A stretch of DNA of 64,000 bases from Abelmoschus esculentus (Eukaryota; Streptophyta; Magnoliopsida; Malvales; Malvaceae): NCBI GenBank assembly GCA_035048815.1, contig JAUCBN010000017.1, positions 10,102,936 through 10,166,935 of the forward strand, read 5' to 3'. Below are positions 35,785 through 46,699 of the stretch, in pieces (the stretch's first letter is position 1; each line of letters starts with the position of its first letter). The notes beneath the pieces were generated by a model. That model was not told the DNA's origin, did not search any database, and saw only the letters and a program-made list of their open reading frames with translations. A program made the position numbers and the translations under genes.

Positions 35785-37690
35785 CTTCGGGGTTAGTTCG
35801 ATAAGCTGGTTGATTTGGAATAGTAGCACCTGCGATAAAGTCAATCTGGTGCTCAATGCCACGAAGAGGTGGCAATCCCCTCGGTGTTTCTTCCGGAAAC
35901 ACATCCTTAAATTCCTGCAAAAGGGAAACAATTGATGCAGGCAAATCAGAAGGAAAGTCAGTCAATAAACAATAATCTTTAAACATTAAAATAAGCAAAG
36001 ATTGGTGAGAGGAAAGACATTTCCTGATTTCTCGATTGCTTGCATAAACATTCATCTTTTTCTTCTCCTTTGCAGCTTCCTTACTCTTTTTTAAGCTTGC
36101 TTGATCTTCCATCACTTGACTCGGTGTCAAAGGAGCCAAAGTAATCTTCTTATCTGCATGCATAAAAGAGTATCGATTTGTAAAACCATCATGCATTACC
36201 TTCTTGTCATATTGCCAAGGGCGTCCCAAAAGAAGGTGAGTAGCATCCATCGACACAACATCACAAAGGACTTCGTCCTTGTAACCTCCGATCGAAAACG
36301 GTATAACAACTTGTTTTGTTACTTTAAGTTCTCCCCCGTCATTCAACCATTGCAATTTGTACGGATTCGGATGCTTTGTTGTCTTGAGACCTAACCTGTC
36401 AACCATCACTAAACTAGAAACATTAGTACAACTACCGCTATCAATAATAACAACACATACCTTATCTTGAATTTTGCATCGCGTGTGAAATATATTCTCG
36501 CGTTGTTGTTCATCCTGAACCTGTTGCACACTCAGACTATGTTTAACAACCATAATTTCCATTACCTTACCAGTCTCAGCAACTTCTAGGACATCCTCTT
36601 TATCATCTTCATCAGGGATCTCATGTGGTTCTTCTTCAGAATCTGACTCAATCTCTCCATCATCTCGCATCAACATAACCCTACGATTAGGACACTGGCT
36701 AGCAACATGTCCTCGACCAAGGCACTTAAAACATTGAGTATCTCTCGATCTCTCTCGTACAACCACTTTTTGTTTACCATGCCCATTATCAGCAACGGGA
36801 GGCTTTGGCTTGCTGGACTCGCCTTGTTCTTGAATCCGAAGTGGCGCTTGTGGTGCTTGTTTCCTAGCATGGTTAGGGGTATATAATGGATTCATGAAAG
36901 ATTTAAATGGAGTAGTATTACCTCGAGTATAAACTTTTCTACGTTGTTGTCGCTCAATTTTCATCGCCATATGCACCATGTCATCCAATTCGACATAATG
37001 TTGCAATTCAACAACGTTAGCAATTTCAGAATTCAAACCTGCCATAAACCGAGCCATAGTCGCCTCACGATCCTCAGCTATGTTCGCACGCATCATGGAC
37101 ATCTCCATTTCCTTGAAATAGTCCTCGACGCTCCTATTGCCCTATTTCAAAGTTTGTAATTTCTGAAATAAATCACGATGATAGTGAGAAGGAACAAACC
37201 GTTTCCGCATGATACGCTTCATTTCGTCCCATGTTCTCACTGGTCCTTCACCCGCACGTCGTCGACTAACCAGTAATTGATCCCACCACAATAGTGCATA
37301 GTCAACAAACTCCAAAGTTGCTAGTCGTACTTTCTTTAGTTCCGAATAATTGTAACACTCGAAAACGTGTTCAACTTTACTTTCCCATGTTAGATAAGCA
37401 TCTGGATCTGAACGTCCCTGAAAAGAAGGTATAGCAACTTTTATGTTAGAAATATTATCATCAACTGCACGTCCTGGTCGTTGATTCGTCCGTGGTAATT
37501 GTTCGACGTCGTTTTCATCAAGATTCTCATTTTGGACAGATTGGGAACCACCCCCATCTATTCTATCCAAACGAGACTGAATAGGCTCCAATGCTTGGTC
37601 TAAAAGACGCTGCAAGGTTCGAGTAAAAGCTTACATTTGCAAATCTGGTGGATTACTTCCACCGGGACTACGATCGTCATTACTTGTCAT
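35645..37690 (-). pseudogene. gag-protease of the nested Ty3/gypsy element, with the first RT residues
   Basis: Gag forms the particle and the protease cleaves the polyprotein. ATG at 37690. An in-frame TAA follows after 19 codons (37631-37633) and an in-frame TAG at 37142-37144, where the related element has glutamine. Gag core: PSFQGRSDPDAYLTWESKVE and YALLWWDQL. Zinc knuckle CFKCLGRGHVASQC (about 36692-36733). Protease with DSG in VIIDSGSCTN and the later LLLGRPWQYD. It ends just after IEHQIDFIAGATIPNQP, the linker into RT; the last 40 or so codons are LTR sequence in a shifted frame. It is close to, but clearly distinct from, the gag-protease at 42066-43853. Confidence 0.9.
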
Positions 37691-38527
37691 TGCAGCAACG
37701 AAAAACAAGAAAAAAAAAACTATTATGTTAAATAAACGAAATTTTAAAGTCCCTCACTGCACACACAACAAATTCTCGCAGATCACTCCAAAAGAACAAT
37801 GCACTCAGCAAAGTAACACTCAGCGCTCGTGTTTCACTCGGGAATACTTGAATGGCTCTTTTGATTCCCCTTCTGTGCTCACACTCTCAAATGCCTTTTC
37901 CACTCGTTCTCTTGCAAACATCTCTTTAAGGAACTAATCTGATCCTTCAAACTTGTTATCTGTGTCAAACTCCAAGATATATGTAACGGTGGTACAAACA
38001 AGAGTTAAAAGTGAATTAGGGTCTGTTTAGATGACACAAAGGCTGGAAAATAAAGAAAACAAACAAAAATCAAGGTTGGATAGTAAAACAAAAGAAAAAC
38101 AATGCTAGAAAGTAAAAAAGAAAGAAAAACAAGGCTGAAAAAAAACAACAAAAGGAAAACAAGAATAAGGCTGGAATTAATGAAGAACAAAGTGAATTAA
38201 GGCTGGAAATGAAGTACTTACTGCATTAGAAATGCTTACCACAATCCTATCACCGAACAAACAAGAACACGTCATTTTAAGTGATTTAGAGGTATTCCAT
38301 GGTAAACGTAAGCATCCTTCATCATTTTTGTGGTCAAACAGCACATATAAACATGAAAATACACTAAATATTCAAATGTGATTTTTTTTCAATTTTTTTC
38401 GAATTTCTTTTGTTGACTTTGACTTTTCTGGTCAAACTTTGACTTTGTCTTTCTTTTTTTGTAGAATTTCGAATTTTTTTCTTTTGTTGTTTTTGATATA
38501 TGTAGTGCAGAAAGTGCTAATATCCAA
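37691..38527 (-). other. Leader between primer site and gag of the nested element
   Basis: Non-coding on the minus strand, T-rich (A-rich on +), with repeated A-runs at 38040-38200. The gag ATG follows at 37690. Nothing else is recognised. Confidence 0.6.
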
Positions 38528-38544
38528 CCAAAGCTCTAATACCA
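38528..38544 (-). promoter_or_regulatory. Primer binding site for initiator tRNA-Met, nested element
   Basis: The minus strand reads TGGTATTAGAGCTTTGG two bases inside the 5' LTR. It differs from the usual TGGTATCAGAGC by one base in the first twelve. Confidence 0.85.
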
Positions 38545-38546
38545 TA

Positions 38547-40005
38547 TGATATTTGGGGTTTCGTTGCTTCAAAAACAACGATCCTTGTTTGAAATGGATC
38601 TAGGATAATAGCAAGCAAGTCTCTGCAATAAACACAACATTATGGATGTTAGAATGATATTAAAACAATAAGAAAACAAAGAAAAAAACTGAAACAAAGA
38701 AGAAAAGGGATGAAGGAATTCTGGCAGTTTCTAGAGGTTAATGAAGATGAAATGCTCCGAGGGCTTTCATGGAAGCATTAAAACGTCCAAAATGGCAGAA
38801 TTGGATATTTAAGTTGCTGGGAAATAACAACGACGTTGAACTCGAAAGAACCCGAACAATATACTGAGCGGACCCGAATCGAATACGTTCTTCGTCAACG
38901 GACATGGACCCTCTAGATAGCGATCTAGGAACCCGAAGTATCAAGGATTTGACACACTCAAACAAAGTCTGAATTTGTCAAGAAAAGTTCAATGAAGAAC
39001 TGAAATTGAGAGAAAAATCTCACAAGTGATTTTATTCATAAAATGTCTAACCTTGTCTTTACAAAATTAAGTAAATATATAGGAATAAAGGAGAAGTTGG
39101 CCAAATTTGAATTTGTGGCCTTAATTCAAACGAAAATTAAAATTTAAATGCTCAAATAACTTCTCCTAGGCTCCTAATATCCTTAGCCACATGTTTTGGC
39201 ACTTAAAACACATTAAACATGTGTTTAATGTTTGAATTTGAATAAGAAACCACTCATTCTTATCCAATGTTGTTGATTGGTCTTCAAAGCAAGGGGCTTG
39301 TTTGGCTTGCTTGCTTTTGGACGCCCAAACCTTTGGAAAAGGGTGCTATGTGGGCCCCACATGCATGGCACATGCGTAGGACACCTGCTCTTCGTGTACG
39401 ATAGGTTTCAGCTGCTGTAGGTCACTTCAACTTGAGTTGAGTTGAGCTGGAAATGGAGATGAGCTGAAACGAACTAGCTAAGAGTGTTAGGAGCTACATG
39501 GAGTTGGTAGCTAAGCCTATGAGCTGCCCCGAGCTAAGGTGAGCTGCGTGCACACCATTGAGCTTCTTCTGAGCTAAATATAATCCACTTGAGCTGGTAT
39601 TGAACTGCATACGCTCTCCTGAGCTGGAGATGAGCTGGGTATGCCCACTTGAGCTAAGGTTCTCCTAAGTACCTATATTAGAACAAGGCAAACGCATCTA
39701 AAAAACCTTGTAGTCTTATTTTAACTACACAAACACACTTAAAACCAAATGCAAACATAATTAACATAGTATATACATAAGTAAACACACATACTAATAT
39801 ATATACCTAAATATGTCACATATCAGCATGCAACACATTATAAACAACATATTCTAAGGCATGAACATTCTCAAATGAATCTGAAATGTTAGCACAAGTA
39901 AGGAGAAGAGCTTCCCTGTATTTCTTTGCCTTAGAACGTGTGATAGGTCCTGATGGTAAGACCTCCGGATCAACCTGTTGAACTTGACATGATGTGCTCA
40001 CATCA
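38547..40005 (-). repeat. 5' LTR of the nested element
   Basis: 1,459 bases with termini TG...CA (minus strand TGATGTGAGCAC to AAATATCA). Near its start it encodes the end of the polyprotein, including GPITRSKAKKYREAL (minus frame 39816-40001). The AGCT-rich stretch lies at about 39417-39660. Confidence 0.92.
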
Positions 40006-40010
40006 ATTTA
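40006..40010. other. Target site duplication ATTTA, right copy
   Basis: Directly after the terminal CA of the nested element; matches 34332-34336. Confidence 0.9.
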
Positions 40011-41603
40011 ATTTTAGCATGTGTGCATGAATAAATAATGCTTGATATTCATTTAAGCATGTTAGTTCAATTAAGTTCATTAGTTTAATTAATGCATGAT
40101 AGTTCACTTAAAGCATGTTAGTTTTCTTATGTTTATGAGTTCATTTAGTGTGTGGATTAATTAATTAAACTAGATCATTCAATGTAACAAGTTTCATTAA
40201 TTAAACTAGCTCATTAAATATTTTTAATGCATTCACTTTTATTTTATTGAATAAAGTTGTTATCTAATGGTTGCTTATATTTTCATCTAGGGTATTCATT
40301 TGGGATCAAATGGCTGATCATTTTCTACAAGAATGACAAGTCATTTACTGCCAATTAAAGACACTTGAAGACACCATGATGGCTGATCAGTTTCAAGACA
40401 TTCAAGGGAGATTTACACACCACTTAAAGGCTTTCAGTTTCAGCAAGAAAACAATGCACTGAAGAGCTCCTAAATACACCACTTAAAGAGGCACTTAAAG
40501 ACTACTTAAGAGCTACTTAATCCTCCATAAAGCTTATCAGTTTTTAACAGAGAAGACATGCAATGAAAGCCTTCATTATCAGCACTTAAGGGAGAGTAAA
40601 GACAAGAATTAAAGCAACACTTAAGGAGGGAGTTCAAGGAATATCAGTCAACTTGTTTGCCATTTTTGGATTGGATACGAGCATATTTGAGTCTTGAGGT
40701 CTTCTTCAAACTTATTCCACTATTTCTTAGCTTTTCAACGCACTTTGAATCACTTCAATCCGATATCAGGAGCTTAAGATGTGATTAAATTCGTGAAGAC
40801 AGTGCATGCTGGAAATTCAGTACGGGAATAGTCACAAGATGCTTGTTCAACAAATTCAAGAGGCCATTCAATTGCTGAATTCACTGCTTTATCAACAACC
40901 CATTAAAGGAGGATGAATGACAACTTAATCAAGTTCATTAGCCCAAGAGTTTCTCCATGTGGATGATATGTATGTCTACATTCATCTTACAAATGTCCAC
41001 ATTCATCCTTGTTAGATCAAACCTTTTTGGCTGTCAATTGGAGATAGGATAACCTACAAATTAATAGGCCTTTAACACCAGAATAATGAGTCTTAATCTT
41101 TTTCTAGGTTAATCAATTTGTTGTTGTCTTACACCTATAAATAGACACTCATTTTATTGTAAAAGGAATAACTTTTGGCATATATTAAACTTTGAGAGTG
41201 TTCTCTTTTATAGTTCTTTTTGAACTTTATCGGCTTGCAAGATTGTTCTTGTGGCATTAATCCCTTTTCATTCTTTTATATTGTTGGTTCCTAGTTCCTA
41301 TAACTAGAGGGTCGCAATCCATTAGCCTTTCACCCAAGTCACGGTTTAAAAACTCTTAAGGAACGGGTCTTCACTTTTTAGTGTTGGTTCCTCATTTGTT
41401 TGCATCGCACCATCAATTACATTTCATCTTTTCATTTCCATCAACCATACATCCATATTTTCCATACTTCATCCTAAACACAACAATCAACTTATCATCA
41501 TTCCATTGTCGTATCATCTTGTAATCATATCAATTACTTACTAGAATCACGATCGGGCAATCACATATACAAATTTGGATATTCTGCAACCGGATTCATA
41601 TCA
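40011..41603 (+). repeat. 5' LTR of the family A element, second piece
   Basis: Resumes after the nested insertion and ends CCGGATTCATATCA. The primer site follows. It matches 46725-48317 in the 3' LTR. Confidence 0.92.
41135..41144 (+). promoter_or_regulatory. TATA box in the 5' LTR of the family A element
   Basis: CTATAAATAG, also at 596-605 and 47849-47858. Transcription of the element would start roughly 30 bases downstream, which places the R region in the last 430 bases of the LTR. Confidence 0.65.
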
Positions 41604-41605
41604 AT

Positions 41606-41622
41606 TGGTATCAAAGCATTGG
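41606..41622 (+). promoter_or_regulatory. Primer binding site for initiator tRNA-Met, family A element
   Basis: TGGTATCAAAGCATTGG, two bases after the 5' LTR. It differs from the usual TGGTATCAGAGC at one position. Confidence 0.9.
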
Positions 41623-42065
41623 TGATTCAGTAAGCATTTTATTTTTTTTCTCTATCTCGGGTTAGAAAAAAAATAATTTAAAAAAAAAACCGAAAATCTG
41701 AAAAAAAAAAAGAAAAAAAAAGTTCAAGAGGGAGGGATCATATCTTAAAAGTGAAAAAAGATTTGGGTTGTATTTTTTATCACATTTTCTTCAGATTCCT
41801 ATTTTATTTTTTACCTTCCGTTTGCTACCTATTTCTTGTTTTCTTTTCCTAACCATTTTGTTTTAGCCGAATTCCACAAAGAAAGCTTGTTAAGCCTTGA
41901 GTAAGTTCTCTAAGGACTTAGAAAAGAGAGCAAGAGTGGTAAAAGGCAAGAGTGTGCATTAAGGGGAAAAGCCTATCCCGAGTGAAACACGAGTGTGAGT
42001 GCATTTTCTTTGGAGTGGAAAGGTGAGGATTTGTGCTGGTAAGGTTTAATTTTTTTTTTCTAATC
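41623..42065 (+). other. Leader between primer site and gag, family A element
   Basis: Non-coding, with long A and T runs (41640-41730). The gag ATG is at 42066. No further structure is recognised. Confidence 0.6.
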
Positions 42066-43853
42066 ATGTCACAAAGATCTAGTCACAGTGGTGAAGGAGT
42101 TCCCAATTTGCAAAATCAAGCATTGCTACAAGCATTGACAAAGATGATTCAACTGCAATTGGAGCCCTTATTAGAATGAATTGATCAACTTGAAATTTTG
42201 CAAGCTTATCGTGGTAATGAGGAGTATCGTCCTAAAGGGAATGATGATGTGCTTGAGCATGATCAATCATCCCAACATAGTATAGAACAACAAGGCCAAA
42301 GAGCACGTCCAAGAGTGGATGATAATCTCAGCAACATCAAAATTACCATTCCTCATTTTCAAGGAAGAACGGATCTAGAAGCATACCTCGCATGGAAAAA
42401 GAAGGTTGAACACATCTTTGAGTGTCATAACTTTTCAGAGCTTAAAAAGGTAAAACTCGCAACCATTGAGTTTACGGATTATGCACTTATATGGTGGGAT
42501 CAATTGACATCTAGCAGGAGACGCAATGGTGAACATCCTATTTCTACTTGGAATAAGATGAAAGCTGTGATGCGTAGAAGATTCATTCCAACTCACTACC
42601 ATAGAGAGTTGTTTAACAAGCTTCAAAACCTTACACAAGGCAATCGTAGTGTTGAGGATTATTATAAAGACATGGAAGTAGTCATGATCCGAGCCAACAT
42701 TGATGAGGATCGAGAAGCCACTATGGCAAGGTTTCTATTTGGTCTTGATCCTAACATTGTAGCCATTGTTGAGTTGCAACATTATGTGGAAATAGAAGAC
42801 ACGGTTCATATGGCCATGAAGGTGGAGAAGCAACTCAGAAGGAAAGGTGCACCCTGAGTCTTTGGAGGTTCTACTTCTAAATGGGGGCAAAGTAACGTAA
42901 AAAAGAATCCATCCTTTACTCCTAATGACCGAGCCGGACCATCAAAGAATATCAAACCCATCGCTGAAACCAGCAAGGGAAAGAGTCCAACCATGCCAAA
43001 TCGATTCCGTGATGTACAATGCTTCAAGTGTTTCGGGAGATGTCACATTGCTAGCCAATGCCCTAACCGCAACACTATGTTCATCCGTGATGATGGAGAG
43101 ATTGAAACTAACCAAGAGGAGGAGGAGGAGGAGGATAAAGAATTTGAAGAAGAAGAAGAGTTGGAACATGCCGTAGATGGAGAAGTCCTTGTTGTTAAAA
43201 GGAGCCTAAGCATGCAAGCAATTGATGGGGATCAGCAGCGCGAGAACATTTTCCATACTCGCTGCCATATTAATGGAAAGGTATGCTTTGTCATTATCGA
43301 TGGTGGTAGTTGCACTAACGTTGCTAGTATTTTAATGGTAGATAAACTTGTCCTAGAAACGACCAAGCATCCACATCTGTACAAGTTGCAGTGGCTTAAT
43401 GATGGAGGAGAACTTAAAGTGATCAAACAGGTTATTGTGCCTTTTTCCATTGGCAAGTACAAAGACGAGGTGTTATGTGATGTTGTGCCAATGCACGCCG
43501 GTCATCTCTTGTTAGGAAGACCATGGCAGTTCGATAGGAGAGTCATACATGATGGTTATACCAATTGGTATACCTTCACCCATGAAACAAGGAAGATCAC
43601 TCTATCCCCACTTTCACCAAAGCAAGTTCACAAAGATCAACTTCATTTAAGAGAAAGCTTTGAAAAAGCCAAAGAGAGTGATATCAAAATTGAGAGAAGA
43701 GCCAAGGAGAGTGAGGTAACATCCGAGCGGAAAAAGGAGAGAGAAAAAGAAGAAAAAAAGAGAGTTAGAATTTTTTCTAAAGAAAAAGAGATAAGAAAAA
43801 ATTGTTTTCGGAAAAGATGGTTCTTGTACTTATGTACAAGGAGAGTTATTTAA
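42066..43853 (+). pseudogene. gag-protease of the family A Ty3/gypsy element
   Basis: Start ATG at 42066 (MSQRSSHSGEG). The frame has TGA at 42177-42179 where its relative has an arginine codon, and TGA at 42855-42857. Gag core: PHFQGRTDLEAYLAWKKKVE and YALIWWDQL. Zinc knuckle CFKCFGRCHIASQC (about 43019-43060). Glu-rich linker. Protease with D-G-G in VIIDGGSCTN (normally D-S-G or D-T-G, so the active site is altered) and LLLGRPWQFD. A Lys/Glu-rich stretch follows. After an A run at 43796-43801 the frame leaves phase and the last 17 codons are spurious; the pol frame continues in the -1 phase. Confidence 0.9.
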
Positions 43854-45166
43854 GTACTAACAATCTTGACCCAAATCTGCCATCTTTTATTGTTTCATTG
43901 TTGCAGGAATATGAAGACCTATTTCCAGAAGAGATTCCAAGTGGACTACCTCCAATTCGTGGAATAGAGCATCAAATTGACTTTGTTCCTGGTGCTATCA
44001 TTCCTAACCGACCAACTTATCGATGTAACCCTGAGGAAACTAAGGAGTTACAAAGGCAAGTTTCAGATTTGATGGAAAAGGGTTATATTAGAGAGAGCCT
44101 TAGTCCTTGTGCAGTACCTGTTCTACTTGTGCCTAAGAAAGATGGTACATGGCGCATGTGTGTGGACTGTCGTGCGGTTAACAAAATAACGGTGAAGTAT
44201 CGTCATCCTATTCCACGTTTAGATGATATGTTAGATGAGCTTAGTGGTTCTAAGGTATTCTCTAAGATTAATCTTAAAAGTGGTTACCACCAAATTCGAA
44301 TGCGAGAAGGGGATGAGTGGAAAACTGCATTCAAGACTAAACAAGGATTATATGAGTGGCTGGTTATGCCGTTCGGTCTAACTGATGCATCAAGCACTTT
44401 CATGAGATTAATGAATCACATCCTTAGACAATTCTTGGGTAAGTTTTGTGAAGTGTATTTTGATGATATTCTTATATATAGCAAGAGTTTGAGTGAACAT
44501 GTTCAACATCTAAGGTCAGTATTAGATGTTTTGAGAAATGAAAGACTTTATGCTAATCTACAAAAATGCATATTTTGCACTAACAAGGTTGTTTTCCTAG
44601 GTTTTGTTGTGAGTGCAGATGGATTAGAAGTTGATAGAGAGAAGGTTAAGGCAATTGAGGAATGGACTAGACCAACAAGCATTAGCCAAGTTAGAAGCTT
44701 CCATGGCTTATCAAGCTTTTATCGTCGGTTTGTACCCAATTTCAGCACCTTAGCTGCTCCTTTTACTGGGGTCATTAAAAAGAATTCCAACTTCTTTTGG
44801 GGTGAAGAACAAGAGAAATCCTTTAACCTGATTAAGGATTGTTTAATTAATGCACCATTATTAACTTTACCTGATTTTAACAAAGTTTTTGAGGTTGAAT
44901 GTGATGCTTCAAGTTTGGGAATTGGAGTTGTTTTATCTCAAGAAGGACGCCTCATAGCCTACTTTAGTGAGAAATTGAGTGGAGCTACACTCAATTATCC
45001 GACCTATGATAAGGAAATGTATGCACTAATTCGGGCCTTGGAAACTTGGCAGCATTACCTATGGTCTAAGGAATTCATCATCCATACAGACCACGAAGCA
45101 TTAAAGCACATCAAGGGTCAGCATAAGCTAAACAAGAGACATGCCAAATGGGTTGAGTTTCTTTAA
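43802..45166 (+). pseudogene. Reverse transcriptase and RNase H of the family A element
   Basis: RT copies genomic RNA and RNase H removes it. Linker IEHQIDFVPGAIIPNRPTY, then PKKDGTWRMCVDCRAVN and FGLTDASSTFMRLMN. The catalytic box YFDDILIYS is intact (44456 onward). The first catalytic Asp, normally in F-S-K-I-D-L, is Asn here (AAT at 44270-44272, reading KINLKSGYHQI), which should kill the polymerase. RNase H: VECDASSLGIGVVL, YSEKL-like FSEKLSGA, YDKEMYAL and HTDHEALKH. A TAA at 45164-45166 (normally Glu) and a frameshift a few bases later end this frame. The numbering start is only the first open codon, not a native start. Confidence 0.93.
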
Positions 45167-46699
45167 AGCCTTCCCTTATGTGATCATGTATAAAAAGGGT
45201 AAGGAAAACATTGTTGCTGATGCACTATCACGTAGGTATGCCCTTCTTAACACCTTAGACTCTAAATTGTTAGGTTTTGCTTTCATTAAGGAATTATACG
45301 AGTCTGACCATGATTTTGGTGAAGTGTACAAAATTTGTGAGAAAGGTGCACATGATAAGTTTTATAGAGATGATGGATACCTATTCAAGGAAGGGAAGCT
45401 TTGCATCTTTGCATCCCACAAGGATCCATTCGAGAGTTGCTCCTCAAGGAAGCACATGGGGGAGGACTAATGGGACATTTTGGAGTAGCGAAGACGTTGA
45501 ACATGTTTCAAGAGCACTTGTATTGGCCAAAGATGAAACGAGATGTTGAGAGGCTATGTGAGCGTTGTATCACATGTAGAAAGGCCAAGTCAAAAGTCAT
45601 GCCCCATGGCCTATATACTCCACTACCTATTCCTAATGTACCTTGGGTAGACATATCCATGGATTTTGTACTTGGGCTGCCACGTACAAAGAATAACAAA
45701 GATTCCATCTTTGTAGTACTGGATCGATTCTCTAAAATGGCTCATTTTATTCCTTGTAATAAGACTAATGATGCTTCACATGTTGCTAATTTATTTTTCA
45801 GGGAAATCATGAGATTGCATGGTGTCCAAGAACTATCGTATCTGATCGAGATGTGAAGTTCTTAAGCCATTTTTGGAGAACATTATGGAGCAAGATTGGA
45901 ACCAAGTTGTTATTTTCCACAACTTACCTTCCACAAACAGATGGTCAAATTGAAGTGGTGAACCGGGTGTTATCCATGTTGTTGAGGATAATCATCAAAA
46001 AGAATTTGAGGACTTGGGAGGAAAGCTTGCCACATGTGGAGTTTGCTTACAACCGATCCATTCATTCCGCCACTAAAATGTCACCATTTAAAATAGTGTA
46101 TGGTTTCAATCCCTTAACTCCATTGGATTTATTACCTTTGCCCGCTGATCAAATTGTGAATAAAGATGGGAGAAACAAGTCAGAATTTGTCAAAAAACTC
46201 CAACAAGTGCGGGACAATATTGAAAAGAGAACTAGGCAATATGAGCAACAAGCTAACAAGGGACGTAAACGAATTACATTCGAGCCGGGAGATTGGGTTT
46301 GGCTGCACATGAGAAAAGAAAGATTTCCAGCCCAACGCAAATCAAAATTGATGCCTAGAGGGGATGGTCCTTTTCAAGTGATCAAGCGTGTCAATGATAA
46401 TGCCTATCAATTAGACCTCCCAGGTGAGTTTAATGTCAGTGCAACATTCAATTTGGCTGATTTATCTCCATTTCATGTAGGTGACGATTTGGGGTCAAAT
46501 CGCTTTCAAGAGGGAGGGAATGATACGATCACAAACAATAATGAATCAGAAGAATTTCCTATTGGACCTGACTCATGCTAAAACCAAGAAATTTCAAGAG
46601 GCCATGGGAAATCTATTTATTCAAGGCTGGAAATTAGAGAATGCAACACCAACTATGTTGGAACAATACAGCCTCCTACTTGTGCATGAGTTTGCATGA
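45167..46699 (+). pseudogene. Integrase and LTR-encoded tail of the family A element
   Basis: Integrase joins the DNA copy to the host genome. After the frameshift the RNase H end VADALSRR is readable. An 8-base tandem duplication (TTTGCATC at 45400-45407 and 45408-45415) shifts the frame. The zinc-binding HHCC module follows (EAHGGGLMGHFG and CERCITCRKAKS). The catalytic core has VDISMDF, then a one-base loss near 45822, the second Asp (SDRD) and Glu in DGQIEVVNR. The C-terminal part reads FEPGDWVWLHMRKERFP and FNVSATFNLADLSPF. The frame enters the 3' LTR at 46521. A two-base loss near 46568 shifts the final MTRAK-type tail, which ends at 46699 in another frame. I see no chromodomain. Confidence 0.92.
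46508..46520 (+). promoter_or_regulatory. Polypurine tract of the family A element
   Basis: AAGAGGGAGGGAA directly before the TG of the 3' LTR; it primes plus-strand synthesis. It also encodes part of the polyprotein (QEGGN). Confidence 0.9.

Larger units (their letters stand above)
34337..40005 (-). mobile_element. Nested Ty3/gypsy element (LTR family B), lacking pol
   Basis: A 5,669-base element on the minus strand inside the 5' LTR of the family A element, with the duplication ATTTA. Its 5' LTR is 38547-40005 and its 3' LTR is 34337-35784. The internal region has a primer site, a leader, gag and protease, and then jumps from the first residues of reverse transcriptase straight into the 3' LTR. 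The deletion removed RT, RNase H, integrase, the polypurine tract and the first twelve bases of the 3' LTR. Since the LTR termini now differ and the plus-strand primer is gone, the deletion must have happened after insertion. Confidence 0.93.
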
